A stretch of 64,000 bases of DNA from Nocardia sp. NBC_01327 (GCF_035958815.1 NZ_CP108383.1:8866001-8930000), one strand, 5' to 3'; counted from the first letter of the stretch, positions 8,566-17,402 are shown. Made by a program: numbers and translations. The notes: generated from the letters alone by a model not told the origin.

Positions 8566-9917
8566 CGGATCGTCACCTCACTGCCGCGCAGGGCCGGGGC
8601 CGCGATGCGGGAGATCCAGCCGGGCACCTGGTCCGGCGAAACACCCTGGGCCGCACCGTAGATCGTGTTCAGCGTCTGCTGCTCCTGCGGAGATCCGGCG
8701 GTGGTCGGCTGCTGCGGGCCGAACACCCTGTACTGCGCCGCGGGCACGATGCCGACGGCCTGGTCCCCCGGGGTGCGGCTGGGCGGCTGGTAGGAGCCAT
8801 CGTTAGCGGAACCGTCGGTGTACTGGCCCGGGTCTGTACCCAGCGGGTACTCCGGAATGCACACCGCGCCACGGGGATCGAACCAGCGCGGCTCGTCCTG
8901 ATTGGGGACGTAGCGGCCGCGATCATTGACGATCTCGATCGTCACGCGCGAACCCGGCAGATCGGTGCCCTTACCGAAGATGTCATCGATGCGCGGCTTC
9001 ATCTGCGCGAAGTTCCGCAGGGCGCAGGTGTAACCGGGCGAGAACCTCGCCAGCGCCTCGAGTGCGGGCCGAGAATCGGCCGCCACATCGATGATGTTGT
9101 CGCGGTTGGCCACCAGGAAGTCGGCCAGCGCCGACGAGCTCGGGGTCAGCGTCGCGAGCATGGTGTCGATCTGCGGGCGCTTCTGCACGATGGTCGCATT
9201 GGTGGTGCGCAGATTGTCCAGCGCGTCCACCAGCTGCGGGGCCGCATCGGAGTAGACGGTGGCCACATCGGCCAGGCTCTTCAGATCCTGCTGCAGCGTG
9301 GGCAGTTCGGTATTGACCTGGGTGAAGATGTCATCGAGACGATCGATGGTCTTGCCCAGCTCCTCGCCCTGCCCCTGCAGCGCCTGCGAGACCGCGCCCA
9401 GCGTGGACGAGAGGTACTGCGGCGGAACGGCTTGCAGCAGCGGCAGCAGATGATCCAGCAGCTGGCTCACCTCGATGGCATGGCCGCTGGTGTCCTGATG
9501 CAGGGTCATGCCCGCCTTCAGGTGCTGGCTGTCGGGCTGCTCCGGCCACACCAGATCCACATAGCGCTCACCGAAGAGCGTCTTCGGGAGCAGCCGTGCG
9601 GTCACATTGGCCGGAATCTTGTCGGCCTTCGCCGGATCGATGGCCAGATCCAGTTTCACCTGATGCCCGTCGTACGAGCTGGAGCGCACCTCGCCGACCA
9701 TGACACCGCGGACCTTGACATCCGCATTGCGGGTCAAGGCATTTCCGACCGTATCGGTCAGCAGATTCACCCGGACGGTCTCGACGAACTGCTTGTTGTA
9801 GATAGCGATGGTGGTCCACAGGAACAGCGCCACCACCACGAAGAACAGCACACCCAGGGTCCGGGAGCGCAGCTTCTCGGTGGAACGCCAGAACTGCACC
9901 CGCTCCGGATTGCTCAT
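8562..9917 (-). CDS. mceA: MCE family protein MceA
   Basis: A 451-residue first Mce subunit. The anchor is at about 21-41 (TLGVLFFVVVALFLWTTIAI) and the MCE domain covers about 47-125 (NADVKVRGVMVGEVRSSSYD, LFGERYVDLVWPEQ). The tail is proline and glutamine rich and includes PEYPLGTDPGQYTDGSAN. The ATG at 9917 overlaps the yrbEB stop as ATGA, so the start is secure. MceA proteins in mycobacteria have been linked to cell entry and lipid uptake; here only transport is a safe inference. Confidence 0.94.
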   Translation of the reverse strand: MSNPERVQFWRSTEKLRSRTLGVLFFVVVALFLWTTIAIYNKQFVETVRVNLLTDTVGNALTRNADVKVRGVMVGEVRSSSYDGHQVKLDLAIDPAKADKIPANVTARLLPKTLFGERYVDLVWPEQPDSQHLKAGMTLHQDTSGHAIEVSQLLDHLLPLLQAVPPQYLSSTLGAVSQALQGQGEELGKTIDRLDDIFTQVNTELPTLQQDLKSLADVATVYSDAAPQLVDALDNLRTTNATIVQKRPQIDTMLATLTPSSSALADFLVANRDNIIDVAADSRPALEALARFSPGYTCALRNFAQMKPRIDDIFGKGTDLPGSRVTIEIVNDRGRYVPNQDEPRWFDPRGAVCIPEYPLGTDPGQYTDGSANDGSYQPPSRTPGDQAVGIVPAAQYRVFGPQQPTTAGSPQEQQTLNTIYGAAQGVSPDQVPGWISRIAAPALRGSEVTIR

Positions 9918-10780
9918 CCCGCCACCCGCACCGTCGTGGTCGTGCCCCAAATGGCAAGGCTGAGGAAGAAATCGAGCACATTGATGAGCACGATCGCGGC
10001 GCGCACCGCGCGGCCGACGGCCACACCCACACCGGCCGGACCACCGGTGGCATTGAAGCCGTAGTAGCAGTGCACCAGGATGATGACGAACGCGAAGACG
10101 AGCACCTTCAGGAACGAATAGATGACGTCTTCGGGTGGCAGGAACAGGCTGAAGTAGTGGTCATATGACCCACTCGATTGCCCGTTGAAGTAGATGCTGA
10201 TCAACCGCGAGGCGACGTACGTGCCGAGCAGGCCGACGATGTACAGCGGGATCACCGCCACGAAGCCCGCGATCACGCGCGTGGTGACCAGGAACGGCAC
10301 ACCAGGCACCGCCATCACCTCGAGCGCGTCGATCTCCTCGGAGATGCGCATGGCGCCCAGCTGCGCGGTGAAACCACACCCGACCGTGGCCGAAAGTGCC
10401 AGCGCCGCAACCAGGGGCGCGAGTTCACGCGTATTGATGTAGCCGGTCAGGAAGCCGGTCAGCACACCGCTGCCGAGCGAGTCCAGAGCCTTGAAGCCCT
10501 GCAGCCCGACCACCACACCCACCGAGGCGGACATGAAGACGATGACGCCGATGGTGCCGCCGATGACCGCCAGCGCACCCGAACCGAAGGTCACCTCGGC
10601 CAGCAGCCGCATGACCTCCTTGCGGTAGTGCACAACGGTTCTCGGTATCCACGCGATCGCTCTCGCGTAGAAGGACATTTGATCGCCGGCCCGGTCGACC
10701 AGGTTCACCGGCGCTTTGAGCACACCGGTCACCCGGCGCGCCGACCGGGAGAAAACGGTGGAGCGCGTGGAAACGACCAT
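9914..10780 (-). CDS. yrbEB: MlaE/YrbE-type permease, second subunit
   Basis: A 288-residue integral membrane protein of the MlaE permease family, the inner-membrane channel of the Mce importer. Diagnostic segments include the EQ-loop-like LGAMRISEEIDALEVMAVPG, which is the expected contact with the ATPase, and YYGFNATGGPAGVGVAVGRA near the C-terminus. About five membrane helices are seen. It begins 3 bases after yrbEA and overlaps mceA by 4 bases. YrbEB is the second permease in every mce operon. Confidence 0.95.
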   Translation of the reverse strand: MVVSTRSTVFSRSARRVTGVLKAPVNLVDRAGDQMSFYARAIAWIPRTVVHYRKEVMRLLAEVTFGSGALAVIGGTIGVIVFMSASVGVVVGLQGFKALDSLGSGVLTGFLTGYINTRELAPLVAALALSATVGCGFTAQLGAMRISEEIDALEVMAVPGVPFLVTTRVIAGFVAVIPLYIVGLLGTYVASRLISIYFNGQSSGSYDHYFSLFLPPEDVIYSFLKVLVFAFVIILVHCYYGFNATGGPAGVGVAVGRAVRAAIVLINVLDFFLSLAIWGTTTTVRVAG

Positions 10781-10783
10781 GGA

Positions 10784-11578
10784 TCACGCGCCCTTGGCCG
10801 GGACGACCTGAAGATAAATCAGGGTCAGCACCAGGTTCAGGAAGAACAAGACCAGGAACGTGATCACCACGGACTGGTTCACCGCGTCACCTACACCTTT
10901 CGGGCCACCCTTGGGATGCAAACCCTTGTACGCGGCGATGACACCGGCGACAAGTCCGAAGATCAGGGCTTTGATCTCACCGATCCAGAGGTCCGGGAGT
11001 TGTGCGAGCGCGGAGAACGACGCCAGATAGGCGCCGGGCGTGCCGCCCTGCAGGGCCACATTGAAGAAGTAACCGCCGCAGATGCCGACCACCGCGACCA
11101 AGCCGTTCATGAGCAGCGCGACCAGCATCATGCCCAGCACCCGCGGAACCACAAGGCGCTGAATGGGATCGATGCCGAGGACCTCCATGGCGTCGATCTC
11201 CTCGCGAATGGTCCGCGAGCCGAGATCGGCGGCCACGGCCGAACCGGCTGCGCCCGCGATGATCAGGGCGGTCACCACCGGGGCGGCCTGCTGCACCGTG
11301 GCGAGCACGCTGGTGGCGCCGGTGAAGGACTCCGCGCCGAGCTGCTTGATGAGTGAGCCGGTCTGCAATGCGACTACAGCGCCGAAGGGAATCGCGACCA
11401 GTGCGGCCGGGAGGATCGAGACAGACGCGATGAACCACGACTGCTCGATGAACTCCCGCCACTGGAACGGCCGGCGGAACGTCTTACGCATGACGTCCAG
11501 AAGAAGCGCAAAAATGTTGCCGGCCTGCGCAAGACCCGACTCGACCGGGGTGCGCAGCCGTGTCAGGGTTTGATTCAC
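10784..11578 (-). CDS. yrbEA: MlaE/YrbE-type permease, first subunit
   Basis: A 264-residue permease of the MlaE family with the motifs RTIREEIDAMEVLGIDPIQR (ATPase-coupling loop) and KGLHPKGGPKGVGDAVNQSV. Helices are at roughly 55-75, 100-120, 145-170, 190-215 and 235-257. It begins 10 bases after the mceG stop, so ATPase, permeases and Mce subunits are likely on one transcript. It pairs with YrbEB to form the transmembrane channel. Confidence 0.95.
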   Translation of the reverse strand: MNQTLTRLRTPVESGLAQAGNIFALLLDVMRKTFRRPFQWREFIEQSWFIASVSILPAALVAIPFGAVVALQTGSLIKQLGAESFTGATSVLATVQQAAPVVTALIIAGAAGSAVAADLGSRTIREEIDAMEVLGIDPIQRLVVPRVLGMMLVALLMNGLVAVVGICGGYFFNVALQGGTPGAYLASFSALAQLPDLWIGEIKALIFGLVAGVIAAYKGLHPKGGPKGVGDAVNQSVVITFLVLFFLNLVLTLIYLQVVPAKGA

Positions 11579-11588
11579 GGGCGGTATG

Positions 11589-12647
11589 TTACCCGTTAGT
11601 CAGGTTGTGTCGAACCGTGGTGTCATACCCGCCCGTATAAGCGGGCATTACCTGTGTGTCGGAATCACCGTCCTGCTCCAGTGAATCCCGAATAGCCTCC
11701 TGCGCGGCGGGCGGCAGCGTGTGCAGAATCTGGCGCACGCGCTCACGACGACGGCCGACGGCCTGACGCACCGGCATACCGGGGGTGGCACGCATCTGCG
11801 GGATGATGCCCTCGACTTCCTCGGCGCCGCCCTGGTTGTGGCCGGCATCGAACATGGCCTGCTCGCGGGCCATCTGCGATTCGTCCTTCTCCTCGGACAT
11901 GCCGATCGGGCCGATCATGCGGCCGTTGAGGAACTGCTTCACCACCGGCTCGTCCGAGGTGAGCAGCACCTCGCGCGGGCCGAACATGACCAGCTGCCGG
12001 CGGAACAGCATGCCGATATTGTCCGGCACCAGGCGAGCCAGGTTGATGTTGTGCGTGACGATCAGAATCGTGGCGTCGATCTGCGCATTGATATCGATGA
12101 GCAGCTGCGACAGGTAGGTGGTACGCACCGGGTCCAGACCGGAGTCCGGCTCGTCGACGAGGATGATCTGCGGGTCCAGCACCAGCGCGCGCGCCAGGCC
12201 GGCACGCTTGCGCATACCGCCCGAGATCTCGCCCGGCAGTTTGCCTTCCGCGCCGAGCAGACCCGTCAGCTCGAGCTTCTCCATGACAACTTTTTTGATG
12301 TCGGATTCGCTCTTCTTGGTGTGCTCGCGCAGCGGGAAGGCCACGTTGTCATACAGATTCATCGAGCCGAAGAGCGCGCCGTCCTGGAAGAGGACACCGA
12401 ACAGCTTCCGGATCTCGTAGAGCTCCTTGTTGGAGCAGGTGGTGATATCGGTGCCATCGATGTAGATGGAGCCGCGCTCGGGGCGCAGCAAACCGATCAA
12501 AGACTTCAGAAAGACGGACTTGCCAGTACCCGAGGGGCCGAGCAACGCGCTGACTTCCCCCGTCGGCAGCGTCAGTGAGACGTCCTGCCAAATACGTTGC
12601 GAACCGAATGACTTCGTGATGCCTTCGGTCCTGACCTCGACGCCCAC
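11589..12647 (-). CDS. mceG: Mce importer ATPase MceG (Mkl)
   Basis: A 352-residue ABC ATPase that powers Mce transport. Walker A is GPSGTGKS at 37-44, the signature is GEISGGMRKRAGLARAL (about 139-155), Walker B is IILVDEPDSGLD (161-172) and the switch histidine is in IVTHN (197-200). The C-terminal extension of about 100 residues after the nucleotide domain is typical of Mkl. I chose the GTG at 12647 because GGAGG lies 5 bases upstream and the family begins with VEVRTEGITKSFG; a longer frame to 12767 has no support. In M. tuberculosis this gene is an orphan near rplL; here it heads a full mce operon. Confidence 0.94.
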   Translation of the reverse strand: MGVEVRTEGITKSFGSQRIWQDVSLTLPTGEVSALLGPSGTGKSVFLKSLIGLLRPERGSIYIDGTDITTCSNKELYEIRKLFGVLFQDGALFGSMNLYDNVAFPLREHTKKSESDIKKVVMEKLELTGLLGAEGKLPGEISGGMRKRAGLARALVLDPQIILVDEPDSGLDPVRTTYLSQLLIDINAQIDATILIVTHNINLARLVPDNIGMLFRRQLVMFGPREVLLTSDEPVVKQFLNGRMIGPIGMSEEKDESQMAREQAMFDAGHNQGGAEEVEGIIPQMRATPGMPVRQAVGRRRERVRQILHTLPPAAQEAIRDSLEQDGDSDTQVMPAYTGGYDTTVRHNLTNG

Positions 12648-12822
12648 GCCAACCTCCACAATTCTCAGAACGAGCGCCCTACTGCGGCGACTCACGAATA
12701 TACGTGCGCGGTGTGGCGCATCACAGTAGGTCCGGTCACTGTATCGCATACCGACCGTCTCGGACACAGGTCCTGACTCGCCAGTAGAAACAATAACGAG
12801 TCAATCACAAGTAACGACATAC

Positions 12823-12857
12823 AAAAGAGCGGCCCCCCGCAGGGGACCGCTCTTTTT
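12823..12857 (-). terminator. Terminator after rplL
   Basis: AAAAGAGCGG pairs with CCGCTCTTTT through a C-rich/G-rich inner stem and a short loop, and on the minus strand the stem is followed by a T-rich end. It lies just after rplL and separates the ribosomal operon from mceG. Because both flanks are A/T rich it may work in both directions. Confidence 0.85.
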
Positions 12858-12874
12858 GTACTACGGCGTGAGAT

Positions 12875-13249
12875 CTACTTGACGGAGATCTTGGCGCCGG
12901 CCTCTTCGAGCTTGGCCTTGGCAGCCTCGGCCGCGTCCTTGTTGACCTTCTCCAGGATCGCCTTCGGGGCGCTCTCGACGAGGTCCTTGGCTTCCTTCAG
13001 GCCCAGGCCGGAGACGATCTCGCGAACGACCTTGATGACCTGGATCTTCTTGTCGCCGGCCGACTCGATGATGACATCGAACTCGTCCTGCTCTTCGGCG
13101 GCCTCGACCGGGGCAGCGCCCGCGGCGGCGACGGCGACCGGAGCGGCAGCGGTGACCTCGAACTTGTCCTCGAACGCCTTCACGAACTCGGAGAGCTCGA
13201 GCAGGGTCATGCCACTGAAGGTTTCGAGCAGCTCTTCGACGTTAGCCAT
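12875..13249 (-). CDS. rplL: 50S ribosomal protein L7/L12
   Basis: A 124-residue stalk protein that binds elongation factors on the large subunit. The N-terminal dimerisation part (LLETFSGMTLLELSEFVKAF), the Ala-rich hinge (AAAPVAVAAAGAAPVEAA) and the globular C-terminal domain (DKKIQVIKVVREIVSGLGLK) are all present, at normal length. It follows rplJ by 64 bases, the standard arrangement, with a good terminator 18 bases after its stop. Confidence 0.99.
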   Translation of the reverse strand: MANVEELLETFSGMTLLELSEFVKAFEDKFEVTAAAPVAVAAAGAAPVEAAEEQDEFDVIIESAGDKKIQVIKVVREIVSGLGLKEAKDLVESAPKAILEKVNKDAAEAAKAKLEEAGAKISVK

Positions 13250-13313
13250 GGTGGTTCCTTTCGATGGTTTTCATCGCCGCGCGAGCGGCAACGAATAGCT
13301 TTGGGGTAGTGAC

Positions 13314-13880
13314 TTATTCAGCGTCGGCCGCGGGAGCGTCGGCAACGGGAGCGGCAGCGCCACCCTCGTTCGCCTTCTTCTCCTCGAGGGCCGCGAACAG
13401 CCGAGCGACCTGGTTGCCGGGCGCAGCGAACAGCGCCGCGGCCTTCGACAGGTTGCCCTTCATGGCGCCGGCCAGCTTGGCCAGCAGGACCTCGCGGGAC
13501 TCCAGGTCGGCGATCCGCTCAACTTCGGCCACGGACAGCGCAACGCCGTCCATGTAGCCGCCCTTGATGATCAGCGCCTTGTTGTCCTTGGCGAAAGCCT
13601 TGAGCGCCTTCGCGGCATCGACCGGCTCACCCTTGATGAAGGTGATGGCGGTCGGACCGACGAACAAGTCATCCAGGCCTTCGATGCCAGCCTCAGCGGC
13701 GGCACGCTTGACCAGGGTGTTCTTGGCGACGGAGTAAGTGGTGCCCGCGCCGAGCGCACGACGCAGCTCGGTGATCTTGCTGACCGACAGGCCACGGTAT
13801 TCCGTGACAACAGTGGCCGTCGAGGTCTTGAACTGCTCCGTGATCTCCGCTACCGCGGTGACCTTCTCGGGGTTTGCCAT
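13314..13880 (-). CDS. rplJ: 50S ribosomal protein L10
   Basis: A 188-residue L10 protein, the base of the L7/L12 stalk. The conserved segments VVTEYRGLSVSKITELRRAL and SVAKNTLVKRAAAEAG are present, and the Ala-rich C-terminal tail is typical of actinobacteria. It is preceded by a leader RNA of the L10 type, so autoregulation by the L10-L12 complex is expected. The ribosome site GGAGGCG lies close to the ATG. Confidence 0.99.
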   Translation of the reverse strand: MANPEKVTAVAEITEQFKTSTATVVTEYRGLSVSKITELRRALGAGTTYSVAKNTLVKRAAAEAGIEGLDDLFVGPTAITFIKGEPVDAAKALKAFAKDNKALIIKGGYMDGVALSVAEVERIADLESREVLLAKLAGAMKGNLSKAAALFAAPGNQVARLFAALEEKKANEGGAAAPVADAPAADAE

Positions 13881-14130
13881 ACTTCGCCTCCTCTCTGGAT
13901 GGTCGGTTCATATATGAACTACCGATTTGCGCCAGGGGCCAGCGAAAAAGCAAACGCCCCGCGGACGCAGAGGTCCCGGGGCGCAAGAGAAACACAATAC
14001 GAGTGACTCGCAGTGGTTTCCCAACCTCGGCTCTCCCTGCGTGGGCCGCCAGCAATAACGCTGGACCTTCGACTGCCCGAGGGCAGCAACCAACGGTCTT
14101 CGGTAGAACGATTGGGTGATCCCCGAACGT
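13881..14130 (-). ncRNA. L10 leader (autoregulatory mRNA structure) upstream of rplJ
   Basis: The 250 bases upstream of rplJ contain the features expected of the ribosomal protein L10 leader: a conserved CGAAGACCGTTGGTTGC segment (about 14087-14103, minus strand), the paired elements CTGCCCTCGGGCAG and CCAGCGTTATTGCTGG, and a terminator-like hairpin near rplJ. Binding of L10(L12)4 to such leaders represses the operon. Boundaries are approximate. No gene fits here on the minus strand. Confidence 0.8.
13945..13983 (-). terminator. Attenuator-like hairpin in the rplJ leader
   Basis: On the minus strand CGCCCCG pairs with CGGGGCG across a loop of about 15 bases and is followed by TTTGCTTTTT, a rho-independent terminator shape, 65 bases before the rplJ start. 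Placed inside the L10 leader, it is probably a conditional terminator that sets rplJ-rplL expression. Confidence 0.65.
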
Positions 14131-14278
14131 GTCGGTGACCGTCGACAACTATAGCGGACCCGCATCTATCTGCCAAAACGGGGTCGTACGCGACCGCGAC
14201 AAGACTGTAAAACTGGGGTATTTCAAATACCGGTTCCACCGGTTAGGGTTCGACGCACCCACCCCTGGAGGTAGTCAC

Positions 14279-14554
14279 ATGAGCAGAATGCTCACCAAAA
14301 GCCTTGCCACAGTAGTACTTTCCGCCAGCATCGGCGGCCTGGCCCTCTCGCCCGCCCTGGCAGGCGCGTCTGCCCCCGAATCTGCCCAAGCCGTTGCCGA
14401 TTCCGGTTCGTCCTCCGGTTCCGGCCAGTTCCTGGCAATACCGGTCGGGCTGGTCTACCTCGGATTGTGCGGCATCTACGCGGGATCGCAACCGGATACC
14501 CGCCCCGTCTGCATAGCGCTCCAGAACCTCTCCTCCGGCAGCGGCAAGCTCTGA
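14279..14554 (+). CDS. Small secreted protein of unknown function
   Basis: A 91-residue protein with a clear Sec signal peptide (MSRMLTKSLATVVLSASIGG, then LALSPALAGASA with an AxA cleavage site). The mature part is about 58 residues and has two cysteines (GLCGIYAGS and RPVCIALQN) that could form a disulphide, plus Ser/Gly-rich ends. The ATG at 14279 has GGAGG 8 bases upstream; the longer frame from 14129 lacks a ribosome site. It is transcribed away from rplJ and sits alone among ribosomal genes. I do not recognise a family. Confidence 0.75.
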   Translation: MSRMLTKSLATVVLSASIGGLALSPALAGASAPESAQAVADSGSSSGSGQFLAIPVGLVYLGLCGIYAGSQPDTRPVCIALQNLSSGSGKL

Positions 14555-14570
14555 CTCAGTTCTGAAAAAT

Positions 14571-14605
14571 GAAGGGCCGGTACGGGTTTCCCGTACCGGC
14601 CCTTC
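14571..14605. terminator. Strong hairpin between the small secreted gene and rplA
   Basis: GAAGGGCCGGTACGGG pairs perfectly with CCGTACCGGCCCTTC around a short TTTC loop. Upstream is AAAAAT and downstream CAAACG, so it could terminate transcription from both directions. It lies between two convergent genes, as expected for a shared terminator. Confidence 0.8.
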
Positions 14606-14740
14606 AAACGTGATGTGGTATTTCGTAAGGATCGGGGTAACTCCTGGGGCACCCCCAGAATTGTTCCCCTACCTAACCGCCCCCACGCGTGCATAAGTCT
14701 CCACGGCTCTCGGCCGTGCGCCGAAGTTGCGGGGAGGCGG
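14606..14740 (-). repeat. Dispersed intergenic repeat, copy 4 (minus orientation)
   Basis: Read on the minus strand it starts with CCGCCTCCCCGCAACTTC 6 bases after the rplA stop, contains the hairpin CACGGC-CGAGA-GCCGTG, and ends with CCCCAGGAGTTACCCCG and TTACGAAAT. The same blocks in the same order occur at 20395-20530, 21480-21610 and 38424-38560. It carries no coding sign and no obvious terminal inverted repeats. Confidence 0.75.
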
Positions 14741-14746
14741 CGAAGA

Positions 14747-15457
14747 TCAGTCTTCTTCGGCGAAGTTGCGGGTGCGGTTCGGGTCCACCGGGATGCCCGG
14801 TCCGGTGTTCGTCGAGAACGTCACCTTCTTGAGGTAGCGGCCCTTCGCAGTGGAGGGCTTGACGCGCAGGATCTCATCGAGTGCGGCGCCGTAGTTCTCC
14901 GCCAGCTTCTTGTCGTCGAAGGACGCCTTGCCGATGACGAAGTGCAGGTTGGCCTGCTTGTCGACGCGGAAGTTGATCTTGCCGCCCTTGATCTCGTTGA
15001 CAGCCTTCGCCACATCGGGGGTGACGGTGCCGGTCTTCGGGTTCGGCATCAGGCCACGCGGGCCCAGCACACGAGCGATACGACCGACCTTGGCCATCTG
15101 ATCCGGGGTGGCGATGGCGGCGTCGAAGTCCAGCCAGCCGCCCTGGATGCGCTCGATCAGGTCCTCGGCGCCCACGGCGTCCGCACCGGCGGCCTCGGCC
15201 TCGGCGGCCTTGTCACCGACGGCGAACACGATGACGCGGGCGGTCTTACCGGTGCCGTGCGGCAGGTTGACCGTGCCACGGACCATCTGATCGGCCTTAC
15301 GGGGATCAACACCCAGACGGACGGCAACCTCGACGGTCGCGTCGGTCTTGGTGGTGGCGGTGTCCTTCGCGAGCCGCACGGCGGCCAGCGGGAGGTACAG
15401 CGCGTCGCGGTCGACCTTGGCGGCCGCCTCGAGATAAGCCTTGCTTCGTTTTGCCAT
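14747..15457 (-). CDS. rplA: 50S ribosomal protein L1
   Basis: A 236-residue L1 protein that binds 23S rRNA at the stalk near the E site. Diagnostic segments are VNLPHGTGKTARVIVFAVGD, RIARVLGPRGLMPNPKTGTV and GKINFRVDKQANLHFVIGKA, and the length is normal. It lies 80 bases after rplK, the usual order. The start is an ATG followed by AKRSKAYLEA. Confidence 0.99.
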   Translation of the reverse strand: MAKRSKAYLEAAAKVDRDALYLPLAAVRLAKDTATTKTDATVEVAVRLGVDPRKADQMVRGTVNLPHGTGKTARVIVFAVGDKAAEAEAAGADAVGAEDLIERIQGGWLDFDAAIATPDQMAKVGRIARVLGPRGLMPNPKTGTVTPDVAKAVNEIKGGKINFRVDKQANLHFVIGKASFDDKKLAENYGAALDEILRVKPSTAKGRYLKKVTFSTNTGPGIPVDPNRTRNFAEED

Positions 15458-15537
15458 GTTGTTCTGTCCTTGTCCTGGTTCAGACGTGGTTGTCGGGCCT
15501 GGCCGGCCCTCCCACGGAAATGCAGCCCGGGGGCTAC

Positions 15538-15969
15538 TTAGACGACGGTGATACCCATCGAGCGAGCGGTGCCGGCGATGATCTTCGCGGCCTGCTCGAT
15601 ATCGTTGGCGTTCAGATCCTCGGCCTTGGTCTTCGCGATCTCACGGAGCTGGTCCTGGGTGACCGTCGCGACCTTCAGGCGATGCGGCTCGGCGGAGCCC
15701 TTCTGCACACCGGCAGCCTTGAGCAGCAGCTGCGAGGCAGGCGGCGTCTTCAGCTTGAAGTCGAAGGTGCGGTCTTCGTAGACCGTGATCTCGACCGGAA
15801 TGATGCTGCCGCGCTGCGACTCGGTCGCCGCGTTGTAGGCCTTGCAGAATTCCATGATGTTGACGCCGTGCTGACCCAGCGCGGGGCCGACGGGCGGAGC
15901 CGGATTAGCGGCACCGGCCTTGATCTGGAGCTTGATAAGCCCAGAGACCTTCTTCTTCTTGGGGGGCAT
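15538..15969 (-). CDS. rplK: 50S ribosomal protein L11
   Basis: A 143-residue L11 protein of the GTPase-associated centre. The proline-rich N-terminal segment KAGAANPAPPVGPALGQHGV and the RNA-binding C-terminal domain are complete. L11 contacts elongation factors and RelA and is the target area of thiopeptides. It is 114 bases downstream of nusG and heads the rplK-rplA pair. Confidence 0.99.
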   Translation of the reverse strand: MPPKKKKVSGLIKLQIKAGAANPAPPVGPALGQHGVNIMEFCKAYNAATESQRGSIIPVEITVYEDRTFDFKLKTPPASQLLLKAAGVQKGSAEPHRLKVATVTQDQLREIAKTKAEDLNANDIEQAAKIIAGTARSMGITVV

Positions 15970-16083
15970 CTTTCATTCCTTGGTTAGGTTTCTTACGTAA
16001 TCCGTAAGCCCGGAAATTCTAGTCGCAGGTCGATCGGGGGCCCGAAGCACCCCCGAATCACCAGATCTCGGCGACCGAATCAG

Positions 16084-16884
16084 CTAGATCTTGGCGACCT
16101 GAGTGAACGCCAGCTCGACCGGAGTCTCGCGGCCGAAGATGGAGACCAGCACCTTGAGCTTCTGCTGCTCGGCATTGATCTCGGAAATGCTGGCCGGGAG
16201 GGTGGCGAACGGGCCGTCCATGACGGTGACCGACTCGCCGACCTCGAAGTCGACATCGATGGTCGGCTTGGCGATCGTGGTCTCGCCCGAGGCGTCGCCG
16301 CCGGCGGCAGCGGTGGCCGCGGCCTTCTTCTGCTGCGCGGCCGGGACCAGGAACTTCACCACGTCATCGATGGACAGCGGCGAGGGCCGGGAGGTGGCGC
16401 CGACGAAACCGGTCACACCGGGGGTGTTGCGCACCGCGCCCCACGACTCGTCGTTCAGCTCCATGCGGACCAGGATGTAACCCGGCAGCACCTTGCGATT
16501 GACGTTCTTGCGCTGGCCGTTCTTGATCTCGGTGACCTCTTCGGTCGGAACCTCGACCTGGAAGATGTACTCCTCGAGACCGAGGTTCTGCACACGGGTC
16601 TCGAGATTGGTCTTCACCTTGTTCTCGTAACCGGCGTAGGAGTGGATCACGTACCAGTCACCGGGGGCGCGACGCAGCGCAGCCTTCATCTCGGCGACGG
16701 GATCGGCGGGCTCGGCGTCGATGGGAGCGGTGAGCTCCTCCTCGGACAGCTCCACCTCGGCAGGCTCAGTGGATTCCGCCGCGTCGGCGGAGTCGCCGGA
16801 TTCCTCGACGTCGATGCCGGTCTCCTCGACCACCACGTCGTCGATCTGGAATTCGTCGGTTGTGCCGTTCTCCGGGGTGCTCAC
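16084..16884 (-). CDS. nusG: Transcription termination/antitermination protein NusG
   Basis: A 266-residue NusG. The first 75 residues are an acidic extension of the kind common in actinobacteria. The NGN domain follows (WYVIHSYAGYENKVKTNLET, VLPGYILVRMELND) and then the KOW domain (GESVTVMDGPFATLPASISE). An Ala-rich insertion (PAAQQKKAAATAAAGGDASG) splits the two. NusG links RNA polymerase to Rho or the ribosome. It starts with GTG and follows secE by 134 bases. Confidence 0.98.
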   Translation of the reverse strand: MSTPENGTTDEFQIDDVVVEETGIDVEESGDSADAAESTEPAEVELSEEELTAPIDAEPADPVAEMKAALRRAPGDWYVIHSYAGYENKVKTNLETRVQNLGLEEYIFQVEVPTEEVTEIKNGQRKNVNRKVLPGYILVRMELNDESWGAVRNTPGVTGFVGATSRPSPLSIDDVVKFLVPAAQQKKAAATAAAGGDASGETTIAKPTIDVDFEVGESVTVMDGPFATLPASISEINAEQQKLKVLVSIFGRETPVELAFTQVAKI

Positions 16885-17018
16885 TGGGGCACTCGCTTCC
16901 TTGTCGTCACGTAATCCTCTGCGCGCCGGGATAAATCACCCGGCGGATGGTCCCGCTCCCCGCCTCAGCTGGCGAGGCGGTTACCGGCGCCGACGGTCTG
17001 ACACGGCTGCGGGTCCAG

Positions 17019-17402
17019 CTAGCCGAACAGCCAGTTGACGCCCTTGATGAAGCCCAGATCCAACCCGCTGATGAAGGCGATCATGAAGATCACGAACACC
17101 AGAACGACGCTCGTATAGGTGACCATCTGCTTGCGGTTGGGCCAGATGACCTTACGAAGTTCCGCGATTACTTCCTTGAGGAACTTCATCAGGCGCTTGA
17201 ACGGATTCCCCGCACCGCCACCGGCTTTGCCGGACTTCTTCTTGTCTGCCTTGACCTGCGATGTAGGCCGATCGATCGTTGCGACATTCGTCGCGGACGA
17301 TGACGCGGCGCGTGATCGCCGGGCGGAACGCTTACCGCTCGGACGAGCCACTGCGGCGGTGTCATCGCCATCTTCGTGGCGAGTATCCCGCTCGTCGCTC
17401 AC
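17019..17402 (-). CDS. secE: Preprotein translocase subunit SecE
   Basis: A 127-residue SecE. A basic, low-complexity N-terminal half of about 70 residues precedes the conserved core FLKEVIAELRKVIWPNRKQM and one membrane helix (VVLVFVIFMIAFISGLDLGF). It is an essential part of SecYEG. The long basic N-terminal tail is usual in this order. It starts with GTG and lies between tRNA-Trp and nusG, as in other actinobacteria. Confidence 0.98.
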   Translation of the reverse strand: MSDERDTRHEDGDDTAAVARPSGKRSARRSRAASSSATNVATIDRPTSQVKADKKKSGKAGGGAGNPFKRLMKFLKEVIAELRKVIWPNRKQMVTYTSVVLVFVIFMIAFISGLDLGFIKGVNWLFG

